Part shown: positions 8,011-15,780 of the stretch, in pieces | How the letters are laid out: every line of letters starts with the position of its first letter | How positions within the stretch are numbered: the first letter of the stretch is position 1 | Source: Flavobacterium commune | Lineage (GTDB): Bacteria; Bacteroidota; Bacteroidia; Flavobacteriales; Flavobacteriaceae | Reading direction: 5' to 3' | NCBI RefSeq assembly: GCF_001857965.1 | Contig: NZ_CP017774.1 | Coordinates: 3,596,001 to 3,660,000, forward strand | DNA: 64,000 bases | The notes under the pieces: model-generated | Seen by the model: only the letters and a program-made list of their open reading frames with translations | Databases searched by the model: none | Told to the model about the DNA's origin: nothing | Position numbers and translations under genes: made by a program

Positions 8011-9294
8011 ATGCCAATATCAGCCAACGATACCAAAAGAAAATCCTGGATAGAAGTTCCTAAAAACAGTGACTTTCCTATCCAGAACATTCCTTTTGGT
8101 GTTTTCCTAACTAAAGAAAATGTCGTAACGGTAGGAACCCGTATTGGAGATTCGGCTATAGATTTAGGCGCATTACAACAATTGGGCTATTTTTCAGGTA
8201 TCGAATTGACTGACGATATGTTCATTCAGGACACTTTGAATGATTTTATTTCAGACGGAAAAAAAACCTGGCGATTAGTCCGCAATCGTATCGCAGATAT
8301 TTTTGACGAAAATAATTCCACTTTGCGGGACAATCCGGAACACAAAAGCATCATTATATTTAAAATGGATGAAATCGAAATGCAATTACCTGTATTAATA
8401 GGTGATTACACTGATTTTTATTCGAGTAAAATTCATGCTTCGAATGTTGGAAAAATGATTCGCAACGAAGAAAACGCCTTATTACCTAACTGGCCTCAAA
8501 TGCCTATTGGTTATCACGGAAGAAGTTCTACCATTGTGCCATCGGGAATTCCGGTACACCGCCCTTTTGGACAAAAACTGCCACAAGGTGAATCTACTCC
8601 GGTTTTTGGTTCTTCCCGCTCTATTGATTTCGAATTAGAAACTGCTTTCATCACTACCGATGCTAATATCATGGGTGAAATGATTCCTATTAGCGAAGCC
8701 GAAGATTATATCTTTGGAATGGTTTTATTAAACGACTGGACAGCACGTGATATTCAAAAATGGGAATACATGCCTTTAGGCCCTTTTTTATCCAAAAGTT
8801 TTGCCAGTTCAATTTCCCCATGGATTGTAACTATGGATGCTTTAGAACCTTTTAGAGTTTCCAGCCCTAAGCAAAATCCGAGTCCGCTTCCTTATTTACA
8901 ACAAAAAGGGAAACATTCTTTTGACATCAATCTTGAAGTTGCCATACAGCCTGAAAACACTGAACCAACCATTGTATCTAAATCTAATTTTAAATACATG
9001 TACTGGACGATGAACCAACAATTAACACACCACACCTCTAATGGTTGCCGAATAAATTCAGGTGATATGATGGGATCAGGAGCTATTTCAGGCCCAAGTG
9101 AAGACAGTTATGGATCTATGCTGGAACTAACCTGGGGAGGAGAAAAGCCGCTTAAATTAAATGATGGCAGCGAACGAAAATTTATTAATGACAACGACAC
9201 TGTTATCATCAAAGGTTTTTGCGAAAACAGTCAGGTCCGAATTGGTTTTGGAGAAGTTTCCAGTAAATTACTTCCTCCATTCGTTAGAAAATAA
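8011..9294 (+). CDS. fahA: Fumarylacetoacetase
   Basis: 427 residues, close to the eukaryote-type enzyme length. It performs the last step of tyrosine and phenylalanine breakdown, splitting fumarylacetoacetate into fumarate and acetoacetate. Visible signatures include GDYTDFYSSKIHASNVGKM, with metal ligand D132 and a general-base His at 142, IGYHGRSSTIVPSG, IDFELETAF with metal-binding Glu, and LLNDWTARDIQ with metal-binding Asp. No other tyrosine degradation gene lies beside it; the neighbours are glyA (divergent) and a transaldolase-like gene (convergent). A strong promoter precedes it and a hairpin terminator follows at 9312. Confidence 0.95.
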   Translation: MPISANDTKRKSWIEVPKNSDFPIQNIPFGVFLTKENVVTVGTRIGDSAIDLGALQQLGYFSGIELTDDMFIQDTLNDFISDGKKTWRLVRNRIADIFDENNSTLRDNPEHKSIIIFKMDEIEMQLPVLIGDYTDFYSSKIHASNVGKMIRNEENALLPNWPQMPIGYHGRSSTIVPSGIPVHRPFGQKLPQGESTPVFGSSRSIDFELETAFITTDANIMGEMIPISEAEDYIFGMVLLNDWTARDIQKWEYMPLGPFLSKSFASSISPWIVTMDALEPFRVSSPKQNPSPLPYLQQKGKHSFDINLEVAIQPENTEPTIVSKSNFKYMYWTMNQQLTHHTSNGCRINSGDMMGSGAISGPSEDSYGSMLELTWGGEKPLKLNDGSERKFINDNDTVIIKGFCENSQVRIGFGEVSSKLLPPFVRK

Positions 9295-9311
9295 TTTTAA
9301 ATATATAAAAC

Positions 9312-9348
9312 AAAAAGTCCCGTTTGTTAATTCAGACGGGACTTTTTT
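9312..9348. terminator. Bidirectional terminator between fahA and the aldolase gene
   Basis: An 11-bp stem AAAAGTCCCGT / ACGGGACTTTT with A- and T-runs on both sides, between convergent genes; it can serve either strand. Confidence 0.85.
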
Positions 9349-9368
9349 ATTGGGACAAAGTAAAAAGA

Positions 9369-10025
9369 TTACTTGTTTCCTTTTTCGAAATCAGCAACAA
9401 ACTGAGCTAATCCGATATCTGTTAATGGGTGTTTCAATAAACCGTAGATTGAAGAAAGTGGTCCAGTCATAACATCAGCACCAATTTTAGCACAGTTAAC
9501 AACGTGCATTGTGTGACGTACAGAAGCTGCTAAAATTTGAGTCTCATAACCATAGTTATCATAGATATCTCTAATTTCCTGAATCAAGTTTAATCCGTCA
9601 GTTGAAACATCATCTAATCTTCCTAAGAATGGAGAAACATAAGTAGCTCCAGCTTTAGCAGCCAATAAAGCCTGACCAGCAGAGAATACTAAAGTTACGT
9701 TTGTTTTAATTCCTTTGTCAGAAAAATATTTAGCTGCCTGAACACCTTCTTTAGTCATAGGCAATTTTACAACGATTTGTTCGTGTAATTCAGCTAATTC
9801 CTCACCTTCTCTTACCATTCCTTCAAAATCCAAAGCATTTACTTCAGCACTTACATCTCCGTCAACTAAGTTGCAGATGTCAACGTAGTGTTTCAAGATA
9901 TTGTCTTTTCCGGTGATTCCTTCTTTAGCCATCAAAGATGGGTTTGTAGTTACACCATCCAAAACACCTAAAGATTGTGCTTCTTTAATTTGAGCCAAAT
10001 TAGCCGTGTCAATAAAAAATTTCAT
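9369..10025 (-). CDS. Transaldolase-like / fructose-6-phosphate aldolase
   Basis: 218 residues, the size of the short TalC/FSA subfamily rather than the 310+ residue classical transaldolases. The Schiff-base lysine is K87 in [19 protein letters not shown] (24-34) and the [12 protein letters not shown] segment are family signatures. The enzyme is either a sedoheptulose-transferring transaldolase of the pentose phosphate pathway or a fructose-6-phosphate aldolase; the [19 protein letters not shown] segment favours transaldolase, but the sequence alone does not settle it. TAAATTTG at 10107-10100 on the minus strand could be its -7 element. Confidence 0.88.
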   Translation of the reverse strand: MKFFIDTANLAQIKEAQSLGVLDGVTTNPSLMAKEGITGKDNILKHYVDICNLVDGDVSAEVNALDFEGMVREGEELAELHEQIVVKLPMTKEGVQAAKYFSDKGIKTNVTLVFSAGQALLAAKAGATYVSPFLGRLDDVSTDGLNLIQEIRDIYDNYGYETQILAASVRHTMHVVNCAKIGADVMTGPLSSIYGLLKHPLTDIGLAQFVADFEKGNK

Positions 10026-10104
10026 AATTTATATATTTAATTGTTTTTAGATTATTCTTAAAAGTGTTTTTTTAACACTTGTTTTTTCTTCAACGTTTGC
10101 AAAT

Positions 10105-10908
10105 TTACAACTTATAATGATTCATCAGCATTTTTTCATAAATTTTATCTGGTAATATGCGTTTTAACACAATTGAGAACTTTTGCATGAACGCACCTAC
10201 CTTATAATGGATTTTAGGATTCTCTGTTTGTATAATACTAAAAACCGCTACTGCCATATCATTTGGATTGCTTCCACTATCCACATGTTCGTCTATCATT
10301 TTCAAAGTATTCCCATAAGGAACTTCATAAGCTGAACCTTTTACTAAAGGTGCATGAAAACGCCCCGAAGCAATATTAGTAGCAAAATCACCAGGAGCCA
10401 CATTAGTAATATTGATTCCAAAAGATTTTACTTCCATATTCAAAGCTTCCGTTATCAACTCTAAAGCGCCTTTGGATGCCGAATAAACACTTCTGTAAGG
10501 TAAACCCATATAGCCGGCAATTGAAGTAACATTAATAATCAACCCTGATTTTTGTTGACGCATTTGTGGCAATACTGCCTTCATCACTTCGATAGGACCA
10601 AAAAAATTGGTTTCGAAATTATTTTTGATTTCAGAAGTTGGAATTTCTTCCAAAGGTCCAGTAATCCCTACTCCTGCATTGTTAATCACCACATCTAATC
10701 TTCCAGTTGTAGCAATTATTTTAGCAACAGTAGCCTGAATGCTTTCCACATTTCTAACATCTAAAGCCACTAAAGGAAAAACAGAATTCAAAACCTTTTC
10801 CGGATTTCTGCTGGTTCCATAAACAATAAAGCCTTTATGATGTAAAAATTCCCCAATAGATTTTCCTATTCCTGAAGAACCTCCAGTAATCAATACTACT
10901 TTGCTCAT
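10105..10908 (-). CDS. SDR-family NAD(P)-dependent oxidoreductase
   Basis: 267 residues, a classical short-chain dehydrogenase/reductase. The cofactor motif TGGSSGIGK (8-16), the NNAG motif (76-79), and the catalytic S129, Y142 and K146 (Y-x3-K) are all present, so the protein should be active. The GTSRNPEK segment after beta strand 2, with a basic residue rather than an acidic one, suggests NADP(H). The extended C-terminus with HYKVGAFMQKFSIVLKRILP resembles SDRs acting on hydrophobic substrates, but the substrate is not identifiable. The SRP RNA gene lies upstream on the same strand. Confidence 0.88.
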   Translation of the reverse strand: MSKVVLITGGSSGIGKSIGEFLHHKGFIVYGTSRNPEKVLNSVFPLVALDVRNVESIQATVAKIIATTGRLDVVINNAGVGITGPLEEIPTSEIKNNFETNFFGPIEVMKAVLPQMRQQKSGLIINVTSIAGYMGLPYRSVYSASKGALELITEALNMEVKSFGINITNVAPGDFATNIASGRFHAPLVKGSAYEVPYGNTLKMIDEHVDSGSNPNDMAVAVFSIIQTENPKIHYKVGAFMQKFSIVLKRILPDKIYEKMLMNHYKL

Positions 10909-11030
10909 TGTTTAATTGTTTTTTTGTTAGACTGGGCCAAAAATAAAAAAATCCTCCCGAAGGAAGACTACTTTTGGTAAATTTTAGAAAAGAATCTGGT
11001 ATGCCTCAGCAAACAGATTAAATAAAAAAA

Positions 11031-11123
11031 GGCAAGCGACCTACATCGCACCGCTCAACCGCGTACCCTTGCTATGTTCCCATCCTGGGGGAGTCTGCAG
11101 GAGCTGGTCGTGTAGGACTTGCC
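11031..11123 (-). ncRNA. ffs: Signal recognition particle RNA, small bacterial type
   Basis: About 93 nt on the minus strand. The ends pair as GGCAAGUCCUACA / UGUAGGUCGCUUGCC. The apical domain reads CCAGGAUGGGAACAUAGCAAGG, i.e. an AUG/CAU stem closed by a GGAA tetraloop and flanked by the CAGG / AGCA internal loop that binds Ffh, matching domain IV of 4.5S RNA. The 3' end is followed by seven Ts, a terminator formed by the closing stem. A perfect promoter lies directly upstream. The RNA works with Ffh and FtsY in cotranslational membrane targeting. Confidence 0.92.
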
Positions 11124-11127
11124 GGTG

Positions 11128-11157
11128 CAAATATACAATCTTTTTATATTTTTGCAA
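11128..11157 (-). promoter_or_regulatory. Promoter of the SRP RNA gene
   Basis: On the minus strand TTG (11157-11155), 19 bases, then TATATTTG (11135-11128). The predicted start falls at about 11124-11123, exactly the first base of the folded RNA. Confidence 0.8.
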
Positions 11158-11212
11158 GCCCTTTTGTGTGCTTAAAATAACATTGTATATTAGGGCTTTT
11201 AAAAATCAGAAC

Positions 11213-12262
11213 ATGAAAAAACATAACTTACTATCTTTCATTTTATTAGGAACACTGCTTTCTAATTGTGGAGATACAAAAAATAGAGAAAATAGTATAT
11301 TTAATTTTGATTCTTCCAAAATTTCGGCACAATATCATCCTCAGGAGACTGTTGATTTAAACATTTTGAATCCAAAATCAAAAGCAGTTGACAGTATTGT
11401 GTACTATGTTAACGATGTTAAAATTAAAACAGTAAAAGGTCTTGAAAAACTCGCTTTTGAATTAAAAGATCAAAAATTAGGCTATCAAAACATTAAAGCC
11501 TTAGTTTATTTTGAAGGTGAAAATGCCGAAACTACTGCTAGAATTGAAGTGGTTTCAAATGTAACTCCTAAATTATTAAAATACAAAATTGTAAATACCT
11601 ACCCCCACGATGTAGCCTCTTTTACCGAAGGATTAGAATTTTACAAAGACACTTTGTATGAAAGTACAGGACAAAAAGGCAATTCGTATTTCAGAAAATA
11701 CGATTACAAAACAGGAAAGGTCTACAAACAAATAACTCTTGACGAAAAATACTTTGGTGAAGGAATCACTTTTATCAACGGAAAATTATTTCAATTGAGC
11801 TGGCAGGAAAAAACAGGTTTTATCTACAATGCCAATACCTTAAAACTGGAAAAAACTTTTGCCTACACTAAAGACATCGAAGGCTGGGGAATGACCAATG
11901 ACGGGAAATACATCTACCAATCGGACGGGACAGAGAAAATCTGGAAAATGGATCCTGAAACTCAAAAAATGATTGATTACATCAATGTTTACTCAGGAAG
12001 TTCTAAAATTAAGGCGGTAAACGAATTAGAACTTATTGATGGGAAATTCTATGCTAATATTTGGCAAAAAGATGCAATAGCTATTATAAATCCAGCAAAC
12101 GGCGCAGTCGAAGCAATTTTGGATTTATCTAAATTACGCAAACAACTTAAAAGCGCAACTGCTGAAGTTTTAAACGGAATTGCCTACAACCCAAAAACTA
12201 AAACCATTTTTGTTACCGGTAAAAACTGGGATAAAATGTTTGAAATAACCATTTCTGAATAA
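11213..12262 (+). CDS. Glutaminyl-peptide cyclotransferase lipoprotein
   Basis: 349 residues from the ATG at 11213, which begins a lipoprotein signal peptide with lipobox L-S-N-C19. The open frame extends further upstream, but that part runs through the SRP RNA gene and is not coding. The mature protein resembles plant/bacterial glutaminyl cyclases: repeated blades with NTYPHDVASFTEGLEF, GQKGNSYFRKYD, FGEGITFINGKLFQL, EGWGMTNDGKYIYQSDGT and VNELELIDGKFYANIW form a five-bladed propeller. The enzyme would convert N-terminal Gln of exported proteins to pyroglutamate at the envelope, which is relevant because many Bacteroidota exported proteins begin with Gln after signal cleavage. An imperfect promoter lies at 11164-11193. 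Confidence 0.88.
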   Translation: MKKHNLLSFILLGTLLSNCGDTKNRENSIFNFDSSKISAQYHPQETVDLNILNPKSKAVDSIVYYVNDVKIKTVKGLEKLAFELKDQKLGYQNIKALVYFEGENAETTARIEVVSNVTPKLLKYKIVNTYPHDVASFTEGLEFYKDTLYESTGQKGNSYFRKYDYKTGKVYKQITLDEKYFGEGITFINGKLFQLSWQEKTGFIYNANTLKLEKTFAYTKDIEGWGMTNDGKYIYQSDGTEKIWKMDPETQKMIDYINVYSGSSKIKAVNELELIDGKFYANIWQKDAIAIINPANGAVEAILDLSKLRKQLKSATAEVLNGIAYNPKTKTIFVTGKNWDKMFEITISE

Positions 12263-12278
12263 GCTCCCACTATAATAG

Positions 12279-12317
12279 ATAAAAAAAACGAGGAACATTG
12301 TCCTCGTTTTTTTTATC
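12279..12317. terminator. Bidirectional terminator
   Basis: A stem AACGAGGA / TCCTCGTT extended by A8/T8 tracts, between the cyclotransferase gene and the convergent coiled-coil protein gene. Confidence 0.85.
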
Positions 12318-12332
12318 TAAAAATTAAAGTAA

Positions 12333-13208
12333 TTATTTCAAATTAAAACTTGATTTAGAAACCAATTCTCCTTTATCAAAAACATTTATAAAATAAGTTC
12401 CTGCTACAAAATCTTTCCCTGGTAAGTTTTCTGAAACCTGAACCGTTTTATTTTCATATTTTACAGTACTTGTAAAGCTATAAGTTAAATCTTTACCATC
12501 AAAACTGATGTTTTTCTTCTCACCTAAAACATTGTTTTTACTATCGATTACCTGTACATAATAGGTTTTATCTCCTGATTGTGCAATTTCGTTACCAGCA
12601 ATAGTAAAACTAATTTTCAGCATATTAGTTCTTCTGGCTTTTTCAGTTTCGATTTCTTTACCGGAACTTCTCACTTTATAAGCTGAACTTTGAATGTTCA
12701 AAACCGTTAATTTAGATCCTTTTTCAACAACCTTAGCTAATTCACTGTTTTGTCCTACTAATGCTTCATTGAATTTTTTAGATTCTGTCAAAACTACTGC
12801 AGTACTATCGCGCTGCGAAGTTAGTACCGTATTTTGTTTTTTCAAACCTTCATTTTCAGCCATCATGGCTTTCATTTTGTTTTGTAAAAAATTAAGCTGT
12901 GTTTTAAAAGCCGAAACATCACCTTTTGATTTTTTTACTTCAGCCATTAAGCTTACTACCTTATCTCTCTCCTGAATCAACTCGTCAGACATAGAAGTAT
13001 TTTCGGCAATGGCTGCGTCATAAGTAGTTTTTAATTGTTCCAAGTCTTTTAATACAGATTCTTTTTCAGTTTCAGTTGTTTTTAAAACAGTTTGAACTTT
13101 ATCTGTATCCGAAGATAATTTGAAAATATAAACTAAACTTCCCACTAATAAAACTGCCAATACAGCAATTACTGCTTTTAGACTTGAGCTACTTTGTTTG
13201 TTTTCCAT
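12333..13208 (-). CDS. Membrane-anchored coiled-coil protein of unknown function
   Basis: 291 residues. A single transmembrane helix at about 11-29 has no signal cleavage site, so the protein is probably anchored with its bulk outside the cytoplasm. A long heptad-type coiled coil covers about 35-165, rich in Lys, Glu and Leu. The last 120 residues are rich in beta-forming stretches (ARRTNMLKISFTIAGNE, KTYYVQVIDSKNNVLGE, GTYFINVFDKGELV), suggesting a small Ig-like or C2-like sandwich. I do not recognise a named family. The architecture would suit a structural or scaffolding envelope protein. It is flanked by terminators and divergent genes, so it is transcribed alone. Confidence 0.75.
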   Translation of the reverse strand: MENKQSSSSLKAVIAVLAVLLVGSLVYIFKLSSDTDKVQTVLKTTETEKESVLKDLEQLKTTYDAAIAENTSMSDELIQERDKVVSLMAEVKKSKGDVSAFKTQLNFLQNKMKAMMAENEGLKKQNTVLTSQRDSTAVVLTESKKFNEALVGQNSELAKVVEKGSKLTVLNIQSSAYKVRSSGKEIETEKARRTNMLKISFTIAGNEIAQSGDKTYYVQVIDSKNNVLGEKKNISFDGKDLTYSFTSTVKYENKTVQVSENLPGKDFVAGTYFINVFDKGELVSKSSFNLK

Positions 13209-13316
13209 TTTTTTAACGTTTTTTCGATTTTTATAATATCAAATTTAACAATATATATTTAACATATAACGTTGCTAAGGAAATTATATTATTTTTGAGG
13301 AAAAATTTTCTTTTGT

Positions 13317-14357
13317 ATGGATAAATTTCTACCATTTACAATAAATGATCTAGCTAAGGTAACTAACCATAGAAGTGGAGAAATAAAATTTGGAGAAAAG
13401 ATGCTTACGGTTCCTCATGGAGCCAACCCCATTTCCTATATTAAAAATACGGATGCCAAATATGTACTATTAGGAATTCCTGAAGACATTGGAATCAGAG
13501 CTAATTTTGGAAGACCCGGAGCGGCTTCGGCCTGGAATGAAGCCATTAAAAGCATTGCTAATATTCAGCATAATCGTTTTTGCAAAGGAAACCAAATCAT
13601 TGTTTTAGGACAAATCAATGTTTTGGAAGAAATGAAAGAAGTCGAAAACTTAGATTTCAACAATATTGACGACCGCGTTAAACTGAGTCAATTAGTCCAA
13701 AAAATTGATAAAGATGTTTCGCATATTATTTTCAGCATTGTTAAATTAGGGAAAATTCCAATTATCATTGGCGGCGGACACAACAATGCCTACGGAAATA
13801 TCAAAGGTACAGCTCTTGCCAAAGGAAAACCCATCAATGCCATTAACTTTGATGCTCATTCTGATTTTAGAATTCTAGAAGGACGCCATAGTGGCAATGG
13901 TTTTTCGTATGCTTACGAAGAAGGCTTTTTAAAAAAATATTTCGTCTTTGGACTACACGAAAACTACACCTCAAAAAGTGTTTTAGATATTATAAAAAAA
14001 ACTGAAGACCGGGTTCGTTTTAACACCTACGACAGCATCAATATTCGAAAAGAAAAGAATTTCGGTCAGGAAATGATTTATGCTCTGGAGTTTATTAAAT
14101 CAGAAACATTTGGGATTGAAGTAGATTTAGACGCTATTCCTAATATTGCCAGCAGTGCCATGACTTTAAGCGGTTTTTCGGTAGAAGAATTACGCCAGTT
14201 TGTTTCCTTTTTTGCAAAAAACAAAAATGCCGGCTATTTACACATTTGCGAAGGCGCACCCGATTTGGACGTTGATAAAAACAATCATCTGATAGGAAAA
14301 CTCATTGGTTACCTCGTTACCGATTTTATAAAATCAAACTCAAATAAAAATATTTAA
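13317..14357 (+). CDS. Arginase/formimidoylglutamase-family hydrolase
   Basis: 346 residues of the ureohydrolase fold. The manganese-ligand motifs are recognisable: GGGHNNAYG (usually GGGHE), NFDAHSDFR (D-A-H-x-D) and EVDLDAI (D-x-D). All six canonical ligands (H, D, H, D, D, D) are therefore in place. The GGGHNN variant and the general sequence are typical of the Bacteroidota proteins labelled formimidoylglutamase or arginase family. No hut genes lie nearby, so the substrate (formiminoglutamate, arginine or agmatine) stays open. The gene is followed by the DEAD-box helicase gene with its own promoter element. Confidence 0.82.
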   Translation: MDKFLPFTINDLAKVTNHRSGEIKFGEKMLTVPHGANPISYIKNTDAKYVLLGIPEDIGIRANFGRPGAASAWNEAIKSIANIQHNRFCKGNQIIVLGQINVLEEMKEVENLDFNNIDDRVKLSQLVQKIDKDVSHIIFSIVKLGKIPIIIGGGHNNAYGNIKGTALAKGKPINAINFDAHSDFRILEGRHSGNGFSYAYEEGFLKKYFVFGLHENYTSKSVLDIIKKTEDRVRFNTYDSINIRKEKNFGQEMIYALEFIKSETFGIEVDLDAIPNIASSAMTLSGFSVEELRQFVSFFAKNKNAGYLHICEGAPDLDVDKNNHLIGKLIGYLVTDFIKSNSNKNI

Positions 14358-14422
14358 GAACTAAGTTCCTTATTTATATTTACTGAATACAAGCAATAAA
14401 TCAGCATCAAGAATAATAATAC

Positions 14423-14457
14423 TATCTTTGCACCGCTTATCGCTGTAACTGTTACAG
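14423..14457 (+). promoter_or_regulatory. -7 element and palindrome before the DEAD-box gene
   Basis: TATCTTTG (14423-14430) fits the -7 consensus, though I find no TTG at the right distance. Right after the predicted start lies a perfect palindrome CTGTAAC-T-GTTACAG (14443-14457), 19 bases before the ATG. It could be an operator or a leader hairpin controlling translation. Confidence 0.45.
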
Positions 14458-14476
14458 GATAATTAATACCAAACTT

Positions 14477-15727
14477 ATGTTATTCGAAGATTTATCACTT
14501 TCAAAAAGTATCCAAAAAGCCGTATTTGAACAAGGCTATACTAATCCCACTCCTATTCAGGAACAAGCCATTCCGCTAGTATTAGCAGGAAATGATTTAA
14601 TAGGTTGTGCACAAACCGGAACAGGAAAAACGGCGGCTTTTGCCATTCCAATCATCCATCAATTACACCGAATTGTGGGTTCTTCAAAAAAACCAAAACA
14701 AATTCGTGCCTTAGTAGTTACACCTACAAGAGAATTGGCAGTACAAATAGGTCAAAGTTTTGACACTTATGCTAAATATACCAACCTTACCCAATTGACC
14801 ATTTTTGGTGGTGTTTCACAAAATCCACAAGTAGATACACTGAAACAAGGTGTCGATATTTTGATCGCTACTCCGGGAAGATTATTGGATTTGCACAAAC
14901 AGGGATTCGTTAACTTAGACCACTTACATACGTTAGTTTTAGACGAAGCCGATCAAATGCTCGATATGGGATTTGTGAACGATGTCAAGAAAATTGTAAA
15001 ACTGACTCCTAAAAACAGACAAACTTTATTCTTCTCGGCTACTATGCCAATCGCCATCAGAGAATTAGCCGAAATGTTTTTGACCGATCCTGAAACCGTA
15101 ACTGTTTCTCCTGTTTCTTCTACTGCTGAAAATGTAGAACAACGCATTTATTTTGTAGAAAAAGGCGAAAAAAGAAATCTTTTATACAGTTTGCTCCAAA
15201 ACGAAAATCTTAGCGATGTATTGGTTTTTTCAAGAACAAAGCACGGAGCCGATAACGTGGTGAAAGCTTTGCGCAAAAAAAATATTGCTGCCGAAGCCAT
15301 TCACGGAGACAAATCACAAAATGCCAGACAACGCGTTCTGGATGCTTTTAAAAATAAAGAAGTTGGCGTACTGGTTGCTACCGATATTGCTGCCCGCGGA
15401 ATTGATATTGACCAATTGCCTTATGTTATCAATTTTGATTTACCTAATATCCCTGAAACTTATGTACACCGTATAGGAAGAACAGGACGTGCCGGAAATG
15501 GTGGAATTGCAATCTCTTTTTGCAGCAAAGACGAACACGGCTACTGGAAAGACATTCAAAAATTAATCAAGGTAGATGTAAAAACTATTAGTGATCATCC
15601 TTATCCCTGGCATGCTGGAAGCTCGGACGCAAAAGAAGAAAAACCCAAAAATTCAAACAGAAGTGGCGCTGCTCACAAATCGAGAAAGTCTAGTGCTTCT
15701 AAACAAAATAAAAAACGCTGGTATTAA
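14477..15727 (+). CDS. DEAD-box ATP-dependent RNA helicase, RhlE-like
   Basis: 416 residues. All helicase motifs are present in order: Q motif (YTNPTPIQEQAIP), I (AQTGTGKT), Ia (PTRELA), Ib (TPGR), II (DEAD), III (SAT), then in the second RecA domain VFSRTKHGAD, VATDIAARGIDI (V) and HRIGRTGRAG (VI). A basic low-complexity tail of about 35 residues, rich in Lys, Ser and Arg, replaces any RNA-binding domain, as in the RhlE group. Such helicases remodel rRNA or mRNA structure, often at low temperature. A palindrome in the leader hints at control at that level. A terminator follows at 15744. Confidence 0.95.
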   Translation: MLFEDLSLSKSIQKAVFEQGYTNPTPIQEQAIPLVLAGNDLIGCAQTGTGKTAAFAIPIIHQLHRIVGSSKKPKQIRALVVTPTRELAVQIGQSFDTYAKYTNLTQLTIFGGVSQNPQVDTLKQGVDILIATPGRLLDLHKQGFVNLDHLHTLVLDEADQMLDMGFVNDVKKIVKLTPKNRQTLFFSATMPIAIRELAEMFLTDPETVTVSPVSSTAENVEQRIYFVEKGEKRNLLYSLLQNENLSDVLVFSRTKHGADNVVKALRKKNIAAEAIHGDKSQNARQRVLDAFKNKEVGVLVATDIAARGIDIDQLPYVINFDLPNIPETYVHRIGRTGRAGNGGIAISFCSKDEHGYWKDIQKLIKVDVKTISDHPYPWHAGSSDAKEEKPKNSNRSGAAHKSRKSSASKQNKKRWY

Positions 15728-15743
15728 TTTCAGTAACTTTCAC

Positions 15744-15780
15744 AACCGTAAATTAGTAAAACTATTTTACGGTTTTTTTT
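15744..15780 (+). terminator. Terminator of the DEAD-box gene
   Basis: A stem AACCGTAAA / TTTTACGGTT with a run of T8 after it, at the junction with the convergent hybrid kinase gene, whose stop it touches. Confidence 0.8.

Noticed and set aside
10062..10080. AAGTGTT-TTTTT-AACACTT hairpin between the SDR and aldolase genes
   Set aside because: Only 7 bp with no T-run on the minus strand, so I do not call it a terminator.
11069..11212. A 48-residue N-terminal extension of the glutaminyl cyclase frame
   Set aside because: It overlaps the SRP RNA gene and its promoter and would bury the lipoprotein signal peptide that starts at 11213.
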